DNA of 39,956 bases from SHLQ01 sp964517125 (GTDB lineage: Bacteria; Actinomycetota; Acidimicrobiia; Acidimicrobiales; SHLQ01), in the NCBI GenBank assembly GCA_964517125.1, contig CAZFBD010000043.1, positions 1 through 39,956 of the forward strand, given 5' to 3'. Position 1 is the stretch's first letter, and each line of letters opens with the position of its first letter. Below, one piece after another: positions 25,735 to 33,380 of this stretch. The position numbers and the translations under genes are program-made. The notes below the pieces were generated by a model. The model was not told where the DNA came from. It searched no databases and saw only the letters and a list, made by a program, of their open reading frames with translations.

Positions 25735-26277
25735 TTACTGATCCGTTTGGCCCTGCCCATCCAATCGGCGCATCGATGTCCGGTAGCGGCGGGCTCGCTC
25801 CACGTAGTTGTCAGAGTTGAGAAGGTTGAGCTCGGCCGAGTGGCTGTCCTCACGGAACTTCGCCGGGACTCCGAGGGCCATGGCGTTGGGTGGAACGACC
25901 TTGCCGCCGGGGACCAGCGCATTGGCACCGACGAGGGCTCCCGAGGACACCACGGTTCCGTGCAGAATCACCGATCCGGAACCGGCCAGCGACATGTCGA
26001 GCAGCGTGCAGCCTTCGAGGTGGGCGTTGTGGCCGACCGTGCAGTCATTGCCGATCGTGGTGGGGTGTTCGGCGGTGCAGTGAAGCACGGCTCCGTCCTG
26101 GATGGACGAGCGTTCGCCGATCACGATCTCGTTGTCATCGGCGCGGATGACCGCACAGGCCCATACCGACGAGTCGGCGCCGATCACGACCCGGCCAATC
26201 AGGACGGCGTCGGGGTGAATGTAGGCGTCGGGATGAATCTGGGGTTCCCAGCCATCCTCAAGTGCATAGATCGGCAT
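25735..26277 (-). CDS. Gamma-carbonic-anhydrase-fold hexapeptide protein
   Basis: 180-residue left-handed beta-helix protein of the gamma carbonic anhydrase / YrdA family: IHPDAYIHPDAVLIGRVVIG, VWACAVIRADDNEIVIG, SIQDGAVLH, TIGNDCTVGHNAHLEGCT, LAGSGSVILHG, MALGVPAKFRED. Of the three zinc His known in the family, His66 and His83 are present, but the third place (five residues after His83) is Glu88, with a His at 86 instead. Many family members have no proven anhydrase activity, and acyltransferase-like or structural roles are possible. A TAGGTT box 6 nt before ATG 26277 predicts a leaderless transcript separate from the genes upstream, from which the repeat array isolates it. Confidence 0.88.
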   Translation of the reverse strand: MPIYALEDGWEPQIHPDAYIHPDAVLIGRVVIGADSSVWACAVIRADDNEIVIGERSSIQDGAVLHCTAEHPTTIGNDCTVGHNAHLEGCTLLDMSLAGSGSVILHGTVVSSGALVGANALVPGGKVVPPNAMALGVPAKFREDSHSAELNLLNSDNYVERARRYRTSMRRLDGQGQTDQ

Positions 26278-26283
26278 GCAGAG

Positions 26284-26289
26284 AACCTA
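26284..26289 (-). promoter_or_regulatory. Candidate -10 box for gamma-CA-like gene
   Basis: TAGGTT (TANNNT, minus strand) ends 6 nt before ATG 26277. Confidence 0.5.
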
Positions 26290-26320
26290 GAACAGACCAC
26301 CTAAAGTCCGCATATTGATG

Positions 26321-26556
26321 GGAACTGGCTCCGCCAGTTCCTACGAGTNNNNNNNNNNNNNNNNNNNNNNNNNNNNNNNNNNNNNNNNNNNNNNNNNNNN
26401 NNNNNNNNNNNNNNNNNNNNNNNNNNNNNNNNNNNNNNNNNNNNNNNNTGGCTCCGCCAGTTCCTACGAGTGTCGGCTGCGCCGAACTCGGGGTCTGCGT
26501 TTGGCTCCGCCAGTTCCTACGAGTATCGGCTGCGCCGAACTCGGGGTCCGCCAACT
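26321..26556. repeat. 53-bp hairpin repeats interrupted by an assembly gap
   Basis: The unit starts TGGCTCCGCCAGTTCC and holds two palindromes: AACTGG-CTCCG-CCAGTT and TCGGC-TGC-GCCGA, the latter flanked by GAGT/ACTC. Copies start at 26326 (cut by the gap), 26449 and 26502 (period 53), and a decayed end runs to about 26556. The first copy has an 8-bp stem GGAACTGG/CCAGTTCC at 26321-26341. The last decayed part abuts the stop codon of the glycosyltransferase at 26558. Resembles composite REP-type extragenic repeats. Confidence 0.85.
26349..26448. other. Assembly gap (100 N) inside the repeat
   Basis: Exactly 100 N. The 23 bp before it (26326-26348) equal the 23 bp after it (26449-26471), as expected when an assembler breaks on a repeat; the true copy number is unknown. 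Confidence 0.97.
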
Positions 26557-26557
26557 C

Positions 26558-27460
26558 CTACCAACCGCGGAGCATGCGGGTTGGTTGCTTGAACTTCTTG
26601 CCCACGATCGCCAGGCACTTGAGTTCGTCGGCGCGGCCGACGTTGGCCGCGCGGATGGCGTTCACGTAGCCCTTCATCACCTGGCTGGCGAAGCGCATGT
26701 CCTGGGCACCGTGTTGCTTCAGCTCTTCGAAGTTCAGGCCGTTGCGGCCCGAGTTCTTGGCATGGCTTCGGGAAGCGAACAGTGGCTCGGGGACCTTGCG
26801 GAACGAACCGCGCATGGCCATCTCGACGAGCAGCGTGCGGTCGCCTCCGTAGAACAGCCCGTGGAGCCGGGTCTGCATCATGATGTCGCGCCGCATGATG
26901 CCGAAGATGTAGAAATTGCGATGATTGTTGTTGATGACCGCATCGATGCGGTTGTGCGGGCTGGTGGAGCGGAAGCGCTCGTCGCCCACCGGTGGGGTCA
27001 GCCGGATGGCCTCGATGAAGCCGTCGCCGCCCAGGTAGCCCTGGTCCATCTTGAGCATTTCCTGGCTCTCAGGATCGATGAGGAGGGCGTCGGAGTGGCC
27101 AATCACGACTGCGGGGTCGTCGTCCATGAGGGCGATGACCTTCGACAGGTAACCGGGCTCGACACGATCGTCGGCGGCCGCCCAGCGGAAGAGCTCACCC
27201 TGGCCGAGCCGAAAGAGGCGGTTGAAGTTGGCTGGGCCACCGAGGTTCTCGGTGTTGCGGCTGTAGGTGACGCGGCTGTCTGCCTCGACGAACTCCTTGA
27301 CGATCTCGGGTGTGGAGTCGTCGCTGCAGTTGTCGGAGACGATCAGTTCGAAGTCGGTGAAGTCCTGCTCGAGGTGGCTGCGGATGGCTTCTGCGATGTA
27401 GTCCTCGCCGTTGTAGACGGGGACGCCAATGGTGAGTCGGGGGGTTCGGGTGGTGCTCAT
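26558..27460 (-). CDS. Glycosyltransferase family 2 (GT-A)
   Basis: 300-residue GT-A glycosyltransferase. The nucleotide-sugar half has LTIGVPVYNGEDYIAEAIRS, ELIVSDNCSDDST, ENLGGPANFNRLF and the metal-binding AADDR, a DxD equivalent. The acceptor half has GYLGGDGFIEA, HNRIDAVINNNHRNFYIFGI and LLVEMAMRGSF. No membrane segment, so it works at the cytoplasmic face. Its ATG overlaps the stop of the ligase/polymerase gene (ATGA, 27457-27460), so the two are translationally coupled. Sugar and linkage are unknown. Confidence 0.92.
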   Translation of the reverse strand: MSTTRTPRLTIGVPVYNGEDYIAEAIRSHLEQDFTDFELIVSDNCSDDSTPEIVKEFVEADSRVTYSRNTENLGGPANFNRLFRLGQGELFRWAAADDRVEPGYLSKVIALMDDDPAVVIGHSDALLIDPESQEMLKMDQGYLGGDGFIEAIRLTPPVGDERFRSTSPHNRIDAVINNNHRNFYIFGIMRRDIMMQTRLHGLFYGGDRTLLVEMAMRGSFRKVPEPLFASRSHAKNSGRNGLNFEELKQHGAQDMRFASQVMKGYVNAIRAANVGRADELKCLAIVGKKFKQPTRMLRGW

Positions 27461-28977
27461 GTGATTCCTTGGCCTTCGATGCGTGTGGTCTCGCCTGCAG
27501 CGGGAAGTTGGAGGCGGTTGAGATCGGGCTCTGGCTCAGGGGGTGGTTTCGGACCCCAGGTGAGCACGGCGATGTAGGCGAGGGCGACGTTCAGGTACCA
27601 CCAGAGAATGGTGTTGAGGAGCACGTTCTCGGTCACGAGCTGCGCAGCGATGGAGAACAGCCCGGCCAGTGCGCCGACGGCGAGCATCTTCTCGGGGTTC
27701 TCGAACTCGCCACGGCGGAGTCGGCGCCAGACGCTGAGTCCGGCCTTGCTGGCCACGAACAGCAGTGCGAAGAAACCAATGCCGCCGATGATCCCGCCTT
27801 CAATGAGTGGCTGGATGAAGCTGTTGTGGGGGTCCTTGGCCTCGACCGTGAGCGTCTTGGTGGCATCGATGCCGACACCGCTTACGGGGTTGTTCCAAAA
27901 GAGGGGCCAGACCTTGCCCCAGTAACCGATGCGCCACGCGAGCGAGTCGTCGGTCTTGGCGCCGCCGCCTTCACCGGTGGTGGCGAACAGGTTGCCGACG
28001 CGGTCGCCCACGCCGGGAACGACGGCTCCGGCAACGATCGCTCCGCCCAGAATGACCCACACGAACTTCTTGTTGACCCGGTAGGCCATGAGCATGGAGC
28101 CGATGAGGAAGCTCGCCCATGCGCCACGGGCGAAGGTGGCGATCATGATGAAGCCGGCAAGGAATGTCAGTGAGCCCACCCACAGCTTGCGCCGCACATC
28201 GAGGGTGGGAATGACGGCAATCAGAATGAGTAGGGAGAAGACCAGGTAGGAGGCGAAGGGGTTGGGGTGGGCGAACGAACCGTCGATTCGGACCAGGCCC
28301 GAGCCGCCCTCGTCGAGGTTGCCGGTCCAGAAGAACTGCACGTAGCCAGTGAGGATGGGAACGATCATGCCGATGCCGGAGGCGATGAGCAGCTTCCACA
28401 CGAAGGCCCGTTCGCGAAGCATGGCTTGCTCGCAGGCAAGGTAGAGCAGCGTGACGGAGGCAATGCCGAACATCGCGCCCTGCGAGACACCGCGGTCGAC
28501 CGACGTGATGAAGCTGGGCACGAACATGACGAAGAAGCCGATGAACGCAAAACCCAACGGTGTGGGTCGGTTCCAGTTGCCGGTGGACCGAAGGCTGATC
28601 AGGTGGAGCAGAGTGACCAGGATTGCCAGGATGCCGAGGATGGCCGACGGCTGGAACGTGCCGAACTCGTCGGCGATCAGGTCATCGAGCGCTGGACGGA
28701 TTGCCAGCGTGGCCAGCAGGAACCACTCGTAGCGGTACAGGCCGACGATTCCGAACACTGCGGCCGCCAGAACGGTGCCACCCAGAATGACGATGGGCGT
28801 ATCGGGGTTCATTGCCTGGAATCCCAGTGCAGCAACGAGCCCTGCAGCTACGGCAATGAAGACGACGAAGAGCGACATCGGTCCCGGGGTGGGGACAGGT
28901 GCCTTGGGGGTCGCTGCTTCCTCCGCGGCGATCCGGACCGAGATGCGATCGGTGTGACCAGACGCCACGTCGGTCAT
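27457..28977 (-). CDS. O-antigen ligase / Wzy-like polymerase family membrane protein
   Basis: 506-residue polytopic membrane protein of the O-antigen ligase/polymerase family (Wzy_C). About a dozen hydrophobic helices are visible from residue 32 onward. A large loop holds GIGYWGKVWPLFWNNP-type residues, VSGVGIDATKTLTVEAKDPH and NSFIQPLIEGG; this conserved Gly-x-Gly ... HN-type loop is the functional region. A Gram-positive-type cell would use it to polymerise repeat units outside the membrane rather than to ligate to lipid A. ATG 28977 overlaps the sulfotransferase stop (ATGA); an upstream in-frame ATG at 29016 is less likely. A cytosolic N-terminus and Pro-rich tail (PKPPPEPEPDLN) flank the helices. 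Confidence 0.9.
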   Translation of the reverse strand: MTDVASGHTDRISVRIAAEEAATPKAPVPTPGPMSLFVVFIAVAAGLVAALGFQAMNPDTPIVILGGTVLAAAVFGIVGLYRYEWFLLATLAIRPALDDLIADEFGTFQPSAILGILAILVTLLHLISLRSTGNWNRPTPLGFAFIGFFVMFVPSFITSVDRGVSQGAMFGIASVTLLYLACEQAMLRERAFVWKLLIASGIGMIVPILTGYVQFFWTGNLDEGGSGLVRIDGSFAHPNPFASYLVFSLLILIAVIPTLDVRRKLWVGSLTFLAGFIMIATFARGAWASFLIGSMLMAYRVNKKFVWVILGGAIVAGAVVPGVGDRVGNLFATTGEGGGAKTDDSLAWRIGYWGKVWPLFWNNPVSGVGIDATKTLTVEAKDPHNSFIQPLIEGGIIGGIGFFALLFVASKAGLSVWRRLRRGEFENPEKMLAVGALAGLFSIAAQLVTENVLLNTILWWYLNVALAYIAVLTWGPKPPPEPEPDLNRLQLPAAGETTRIEGQGIT

Positions 28978-29891
28978 GGCGTGGTCTGGCCGCCGTGGAC
29001 GAGCTCGTATCCCCACCGGTTCAGATGGGGTGCAAGTTCGCTTTCGAGCTGCACCTGTTGCAGTTCGGTGAGGTCACGGAGCCACTTGTCGTTGGTTGTC
29101 CGGAATCCGAAGTCTTCGATTGTCTGGGCGAAGCCAGAGTCGAACTCGAGGTCGCAGAATTGGGCCACGGTCTTGAACGAGCCGATCGGGTCCTCGCAGA
29201 GATCCTCGTAGCGAATCTCGTGGAACTGTTCGGAAGGAACGAGCGGCACGGCGGCGACCATGGCGTCGAGCATGTCGCTGAGTTCCATGGCTCCGAGCGT
29301 CACGAACGACTGTCCGGAGTCATCCCAGCGCTGCTTCTGCTCGGGGGTCATGTCCAGGCCGCGCCAGCCCTTGGTGCCGCGCCATCCGTCCCAGAAATCG
29401 ACCTGGAGAATGGAGTTCACGACTGCGCGGCCGTCGCGGACGACGTGAATGAACTTTGCGTCGGGGAAGGCCTTGTGCAGATAGCCCATGCGGGGCCAGC
29501 CGGTGATCTTGATGAGCGGCGTGGGCCGACCATCGACGGTCAGCCGGGCGACCGCGTCGATCAGGTTGCCGCGGGTCTTCTCGGTGAGGTCGTCGGCGAA
29601 CAGATCGCGGAACGGCTCAGAGAATCCAGGGGCGATGCGTTCCCAGTAGGCGTAGGCCTCGCTGGGCTTCAGATGTCCGGGTTCGATGAGGCCCCGGCTG
29701 AGCGCTTTGCCAAGAAGCGGATTGTCGAGGCCCTGCAGGACCGCGCTGTTCAGACGTTCGGCCTTGGGCATGACGTCGAGGACCTTGGAGACCCAGGAAA
29801 CGTGCGGATGTCGAGCGAATGCGTGGTGGAACGCCGTGGAGCCGCTGCGGCCGGCTCCGACGATGAAGATCGGAGGATTGTGGTCGGCCAT
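28974..29891 (-). CDS. Sulfotransferase family protein
   Basis: 305-residue PAPS-dependent sulfotransferase. The 5'-phosphosulfate loop is PPIFIVGAGRSGSTAFHHAF (residues 6-25), and the 3'-phosphate site is FIHVVRDGRAVVNSIL, near residue 140. Later family-like stretches are IRYEDLCEDPIGSFKTVAQF and TIEDFGFRTTNDKWLRDL. It transfers sulfate to a hydroxyl, here most plausibly on the polysaccharide or its lipid-linked precursor, judging by its position between a Wzz-like protein and a Wzy-like protein. ATG 29891 lies 2 bp after the upstream stop. No PAPS-synthesis genes are in the window. The acceptor is inferred only from context. Confidence 0.9.
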   Translation of the reverse strand: MADHNPPIFIVGAGRSGSTAFHHAFARHPHVSWVSKVLDVMPKAERLNSAVLQGLDNPLLGKALSRGLIEPGHLKPSEAYAYWERIAPGFSEPFRDLFADDLTEKTRGNLIDAVARLTVDGRPTPLIKITGWPRMGYLHKAFPDAKFIHVVRDGRAVVNSILQVDFWDGWRGTKGWRGLDMTPEQKQRWDDSGQSFVTLGAMELSDMLDAMVAAVPLVPSEQFHEIRYEDLCEDPIGSFKTVAQFCDLEFDSGFAQTIEDFGFRTTNDKWLRDLTELQQVQLESELAPHLNRWGYELVHGGQTTP

Positions 29892-29893
29892 GC

Positions 29894-31180
29894 TCAACCT
29901 GCCTTGCTGCCGGCGTCTCGGCCCCATCGACTGGACTTCGACTTGGAGGACGAATCGTCGTCGTCTCCATCGTCGTCGAAGTCTTCATCGTCTTCGTCAT
30001 AGTCATAGTCGTCGTCGTACTCGGCGTCTTCGTCGTAGTCGTCGTCGTACTCACTGTCTTCGTCGCTCAGGACATCGACGTCGTCACCGTCTTCGTCGAC
30101 CACAACAAGGGTGGTCACACTCGCTTCGGGGAGGGCCCGCTGCGACGAGGCATCGAGAACGCCATGGGCATCGATGGGCTCGGCGGTGGCGAGCGGCTCG
30201 GCCGGCTTCTTGCGGAAGAGGTCCCAGATGACGAACAGAAGGATGGTTGCGAGCGCTGCCGGAACGGCGAAGAGCAGCACGCCCGACAGCAGGCCGCTGA
30301 TTCGGCTGGTCTCTTCGGTCACGACTTCGGAGACCACGAAGGAGTTCTCACGCTCGTTGTCCAGGACGGCGAGCGATCCGTTGAACTCACGAATGGTTGC
30401 GTTGCGATCGGCTCGGCGAATGCTGAGCTCGTTGATCTGGGCCGTGATCTGCTGGTACTCGCGGTCGATGGGCTCCAGCCGGTTCACGTTCTCCTGGAGG
30501 ACCTCCAACGATGGCTTTGGCTCTGGAACGAGCTGCTCGACCAGTTCGCCGTCTTCGTCCGGGACGAGCTCGGTGGGAGGGTTGTTCCGGAATGCAATGC
30601 GGTCCAGCAGGTCGTTCTGCGCCCGGTTGTAGGCCGTGGTCGGGTTCACGCCACCGGCTTCGGCGTTGAGCTCGGCGACGCGAAGGTCGGCGGCTCGTAG
30701 CTCGGTGTCGAGCTGGTCACGAAGGCTCTCGAGGCCCGAAACGCGCTTCTCGAGCGAGTTGGCAATGGCTGCAATGGAGGTCTCGACGGCAACCGATTGG
30801 GCTTCGGTGGGGTCATCGCTCACGACGTTCACGTCGACGATGGCAGCGCTGGCAGCCGACTGGCGAACGACGATTTCGTAGTCGTCTTCTTCGATGAGGC
30901 CGGTCTGGGTGGTGACCTCACTCAGGACCACGGGGAACTGCGCCGTCTGGGCGATTTCCTCGCAGAAGATGTCGAGCTCGGCGGGGATGAAGTCCTCACT
31001 GGCAACGTTGTTGCAGTTGACGATGTACCGGGCCTGCCACTGCGCTGGTTCGCCCAGCGCCAGGAACAGCCCGATCGCTCCGGCCACGCCCGCAAGAAGG
31101 GCGAGAATTGCCGGTCGCCATCCGGTCAGGTGCAGGAAGGAAGACAGTTCTCCCGAGCTTTCCCTATCGCCATCGGTCAT
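29894..31180 (-). CDS. Wzz-like chain-length protein with acidic Tyr-rich tail
   Basis: 428-residue polysaccharide co-polymerase-like protein. A first membrane helix (about 22-41) is followed by a large extracellular part with coiled coils (SLEKRVSGLESLRDQLDTEL, VNRLEPIDREYQQITAQI), and a second helix (about 300-322) returns to the cytosol. There is no C-terminal ATPase/kinase domain. The cytosolic tail (about 335-428) ends in a 37-residue run with 28 Asp/Glu and five Tyr (plus-strand about 29950-30060), then a Ser/Lys-rich end. GAGGAAG lies 7 nt before ATG 31180. It leads a four-gene coupled operon (Wzz-like, sulfotransferase, Wzy-like, GT2). Confidence 0.87.
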   Translation of the reverse strand: MTDGDRESSGELSSFLHLTGWRPAILALLAGVAGAIGLFLALGEPAQWQARYIVNCNNVASEDFIPAELDIFCEEIAQTAQFPVVLSEVTTQTGLIEEDDYEIVVRQSAASAAIVDVNVVSDDPTEAQSVAVETSIAAIANSLEKRVSGLESLRDQLDTELRAADLRVAELNAEAGGVNPTTAYNRAQNDLLDRIAFRNNPPTELVPDEDGELVEQLVPEPKPSLEVLQENVNRLEPIDREYQQITAQINELSIRRADRNATIREFNGSLAVLDNERENSFVVSEVVTEETSRISGLLSGVLLFAVPAALATILLFVIWDLFRKKPAEPLATAEPIDAHGVLDASSQRALPEASVTTLVVVDEDGDDVDVLSDEDSEYDDDYDEDAEYDDDYDYDEDDEDFDDDGDDDDSSSKSKSSRWGRDAGSKAG

Positions 31181-31468
31181 TCGAGAGTCTTCCTCACGCG
31201 TCGTGCCCACAGGTTATGCGCTGCTTCACCTTATGCGGTGGCGCCCAACCGTACGAAAAACTGGTTGTTCTCCGTTCCACCGTCAATCGGCGCACCGGGA
31301 GGCGACCATAAGCGAAACAATGGAAAAGCGAACGAAAACCGGTCACTTGATTCAAATGGATTGGGCCCGATGGGACAACCCGCACGGCAGGTGTTCGTTG
31401 CGGCCAGCAGGTTTGGATTCATCGTCTGGGTCCAGCGGCCCGCCCGGTTCCACGCGGAGGGAGCAAAC
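31181..31468. other. Divergent intergenic region (288 bp)
   Basis: Separates the Wzz-like gene (minus) from the metallophosphoesterase (plus). It is noticeably AT-richer in the middle (31250-31370). CATAAC at 31213-31218 on the minus strand is a possible -10 box for the Wzz-like operon, but no convincing -35 matches it. GGAGG 8 nt before ATG 31469 is the ribosome site on the other side. No gene seen. Confidence 0.5.
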
Positions 31469-32599
31469 ATGGTTGTGCTCGTCTCGCTGACAGCGGCCGC
31501 GTGCCTGTTCGTGGTCTTCTTTGCCGCAGTCGCCGTCGTGTCCCGACTGGAGTTGCCGCGGCTTTTGGGTGCGGTGGCAGCGGCGTGTCTCGGCGGCTTG
31601 GCGTGGGCCCTCGTCGTGCTCGCCGGAGTGCGGTTCGGGTGGGTCACCACAGAAGAGGCGCTGTTCCACCACCTGTATGTGCTGGGCGTGGTCGGGCTCC
31701 CGTTTGTGGGAGCGGTTCTGGTGGCGATCACATGGCGCGGTGACGCGGTTGGCCGTGCCCGCCGCTTCGGCTACCAGGTCGGGGTCTCCTTCATGCTTCC
31801 GGCGCTCATCGGGATCTATGCGACACACATCGAGCCGCAGTGGCTTCGTGTGGATCGTCTGGTGGTCGATGTGGACGCCGTGGGACCGACGGACCCCCCG
31901 ATTCGGGTGGCCGTGATCGCCGACATTCAGACCGATGCGTTTGGCGAGTACGAACGTTCAGTGATCGAAGCCGCAATGGCCGAGGAGCCCGACGTGATCC
32001 TCGTCGCCGGGGACCTGACGCAGGTGAATTCCACGGTGTACGAACGCATTCGGGCCGATGGTGTGGCCTTGTTGTCCGTGCTCGACGCTCCCGGCGGTAC
32101 CTACGTGATCGATGGGAACACGGATCCGAGCCCCGAGACGGTCAGGCAGATGGCCATCGACGCTGGCGCAACGCCACTGGTCGACGAGGTCGTGGTGTTC
32201 GAGGTCGGTGGGGTGAGTATTCGGCTGGGCGGTCTCAGCTGGCCGAACAACCTGCGTGGTCCGGGCTCGGACTTTCTGCGGGAGTTCGCTGACGGAGGAG
32301 GTTCGGAGACGGTCGATCTGTTGTTGGCCCATTCTCCGGACGCAGTGCGCAACTCTGCCGACTGGTTGCAGGTGGATCTCGTGGTGTCGGGTCATACACA
32401 CGGAGGTCAGATTGCGCTGCCGTTCTTCGGTCCGTTGTGGAATGTCACCGAACTCCCACGCGAGGTTGCCGGCGGTGGTCTTCACGAGATCGGCCAGACC
32501 CAGGTCTACGTCAGCACCGGCGTCGGCGTCGGCCGCGGTGAATCCCCAAAGATCCGCTTCGGCGTCCGCCCCTCAATCGCCATCATCACCCTCACCTAA
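31469..32599 (+). CDS. Membrane-anchored metallophosphoesterase with variant active site
   Basis: 376-residue protein: four hydrophobic helices (about 3-23, 32-54, 70-87, 105-119), then a calcineurin-like phosphoesterase domain of the YkuE/YaeI kind outside or at the membrane. Motif I reads VIADIQTD (Asp152, Gln154) where the family has DxH. GDL is present (181-183). Motif III reads DGNTDPSP (Asn217, Thr218) where the family has GNHD/E. The later motifs LLLAHSPD and SGHTHGGQI are normal. So one metal-ligand His and the catalytic His are replaced while the rest is kept. GGAGG precedes ATG 31469 by about 8 nt. It is the only plus-strand gene inside the polysaccharide locus. Confidence 0.88.
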   Translation: MVVLVSLTAAACLFVVFFAAVAVVSRLELPRLLGAVAAACLGGLAWALVVLAGVRFGWVTTEEALFHHLYVLGVVGLPFVGAVLVAITWRGDAVGRARRFGYQVGVSFMLPALIGIYATHIEPQWLRVDRLVVDVDAVGPTDPPIRVAVIADIQTDAFGEYERSVIEAAMAEEPDVILVAGDLTQVNSTVYERIRADGVALLSVLDAPGGTYVIDGNTDPSPETVRQMAIDAGATPLVDEVVVFEVGGVSIRLGGLSWPNNLRGPGSDFLREFADGGGSETVDLLLAHSPDAVRNSADWLQVDLVVSGHTHGGQIALPFFGPLWNVTELPREVAGGGLHEIGQTQVYVSTGVGVGRGESPKIRFGVRPSIAIITLT

Positions 32600-32632
32600 C
32601 AAACACCCAACCACCCACTCAGGGCGCTCACC

Positions 32633-32667
32633 CCACCACACCCGGGGCCTGGCCCCTGTTGTGGTGG
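32633..32667. repeat. REP palindrome, copy 1 (downstream of RAYT)
   Basis: Outer arms CCACCACA/TGTGGTGG enclose an inner GGGGC-CTG-GCCCC hairpin. The 23-mer GGGGCCTGGCCCCTGTTGTGGTG at 32644-32666 is repeated exactly, in the same orientation, at 33299-33321 on the other side of the transposase gene. Confidence 0.85.
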
Positions 32668-32701
32668 AATGCGCGCGTTGAGTGGGATTTCGCCGAATTC
32701 G

Positions 32702-33250
32702 TCAACCGTCGATTGGTTCGTCGAACGATCGGCTGATGAACCTGGCGTACGCGGCAAGGTCATCCTGGAAATGCTCCAGCATGGATGACATCGAGAGCCA
32801 AGAGGGGGCTGGTCGGTGACTGAGGTAGCTCGACTGACTGGACCATCGGTAGGAGTCTGGGTGTTGGCCGATGTCCAGAGGGTTGTTGTGGATGTAGCGA
32901 AGGGTTTCGAGGCTGTGGCTGTCGTCCTCGATCGCCGTCGAGCCGAATCGAGCCCGAAAGAGTGGCCCATCGAATCCGTGGCGATCGTTGAATTTTCGGA
33001 CGTATTCGAAGGTGAAGCGGTGTACTCCAATCGAGACTCCGCGCCCGGGCGATCGAACCAGAAGGTGGTAATGGTTGCCCATGAGGCAGAACGCAAAGCA
33101 TTCCAGGAGACCATCGCCGACCGCCTCGCCAAGGAGATGGAGAAACAGTCGTCGGTCGACATCGTCGGCGAAGATGTCGTGTCGCCGGGCTCCTCGGTTG
33201 TAGACGTGATAGACGCCGGAATCGGCGTAGTCGCGCAGCTTACGTGGCAT
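32702..33250 (-). CDS. REP-associated tyrosine transposase (RAYT)
   Basis: 182-residue Y1-type HUH nuclease of the REP-associated (TnpA_REP) family, which nicks and joins single-stranded REP DNA. Motifs: YHVYNRGARRHDIFADDVDR, then LMGNHYHLLV with the HUH pair His60 and His62, FRARFGSTAIEDD, and the catalytic Tyr119 in LRYIHNNPLDIG. It looks intact. ATG 33250 has AAGAG 8 nt upstream; earlier in-frame starts fall inside the REP palindrome. REP copies lie 35 bp beyond its stop and 43 bp before its start. RAYT genes are domesticated single-copy elements that spread REPs rather than typical insertion sequences. It interrupts the polysaccharide locus between the phosphoesterase and the HAD gene. 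Confidence 0.93.
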   Translation of the reverse strand: MPRKLRDYADSGVYHVYNRGARRHDIFADDVDRRLFLHLLGEAVGDGLLECFAFCLMGNHYHLLVRSPGRGVSIGVHRFTFEYVRKFNDRHGFDGPLFRARFGSTAIEDDSHSLETLRYIHNNPLDIGQHPDSYRWSSQSSYLSHRPAPSWLSMSSMLEHFQDDLAAYARFISRSFDEPIDG

Positions 33251-33292
33251 GACGTGAACTCTTTCGAGAGTACGGAGAGTGCTGTCGCCGCT

Positions 33293-33321
33293 ACAACAGG
33301 GGCCTGGCCCCTGTTGTGGTG
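33293..33321. repeat. REP palindrome, copy 2 (upstream of RAYT)
   Basis: ACAACAGGGGC-CTG-GCCCCTGTTGT: perfect 11-bp arms with a 3-nt loop (33293-33317), then GGTG. It shares the exact 23-mer with the copy at 32644-32666. Confidence 0.88.
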
Positions 33322-33380
33322 TGGTGAGCACTGATAGTGGTACTTCGAGGGCTTGTGCCGAGAGTGTTGACCATCTTGCC

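Noticed and set aside
26321..26556. Possible CRISPR array or att site
   Set aside because: The whole 53-bp unit is repeated, including what would be spacer, and each unit forms hairpins; no integrase is near.
33251..33331. Longer N-terminus for the RAYT protein
   Set aside because: The extra codons are the REP palindrome and its flank; ATG 33250 has its own ribosome site and begins the conserved domain.
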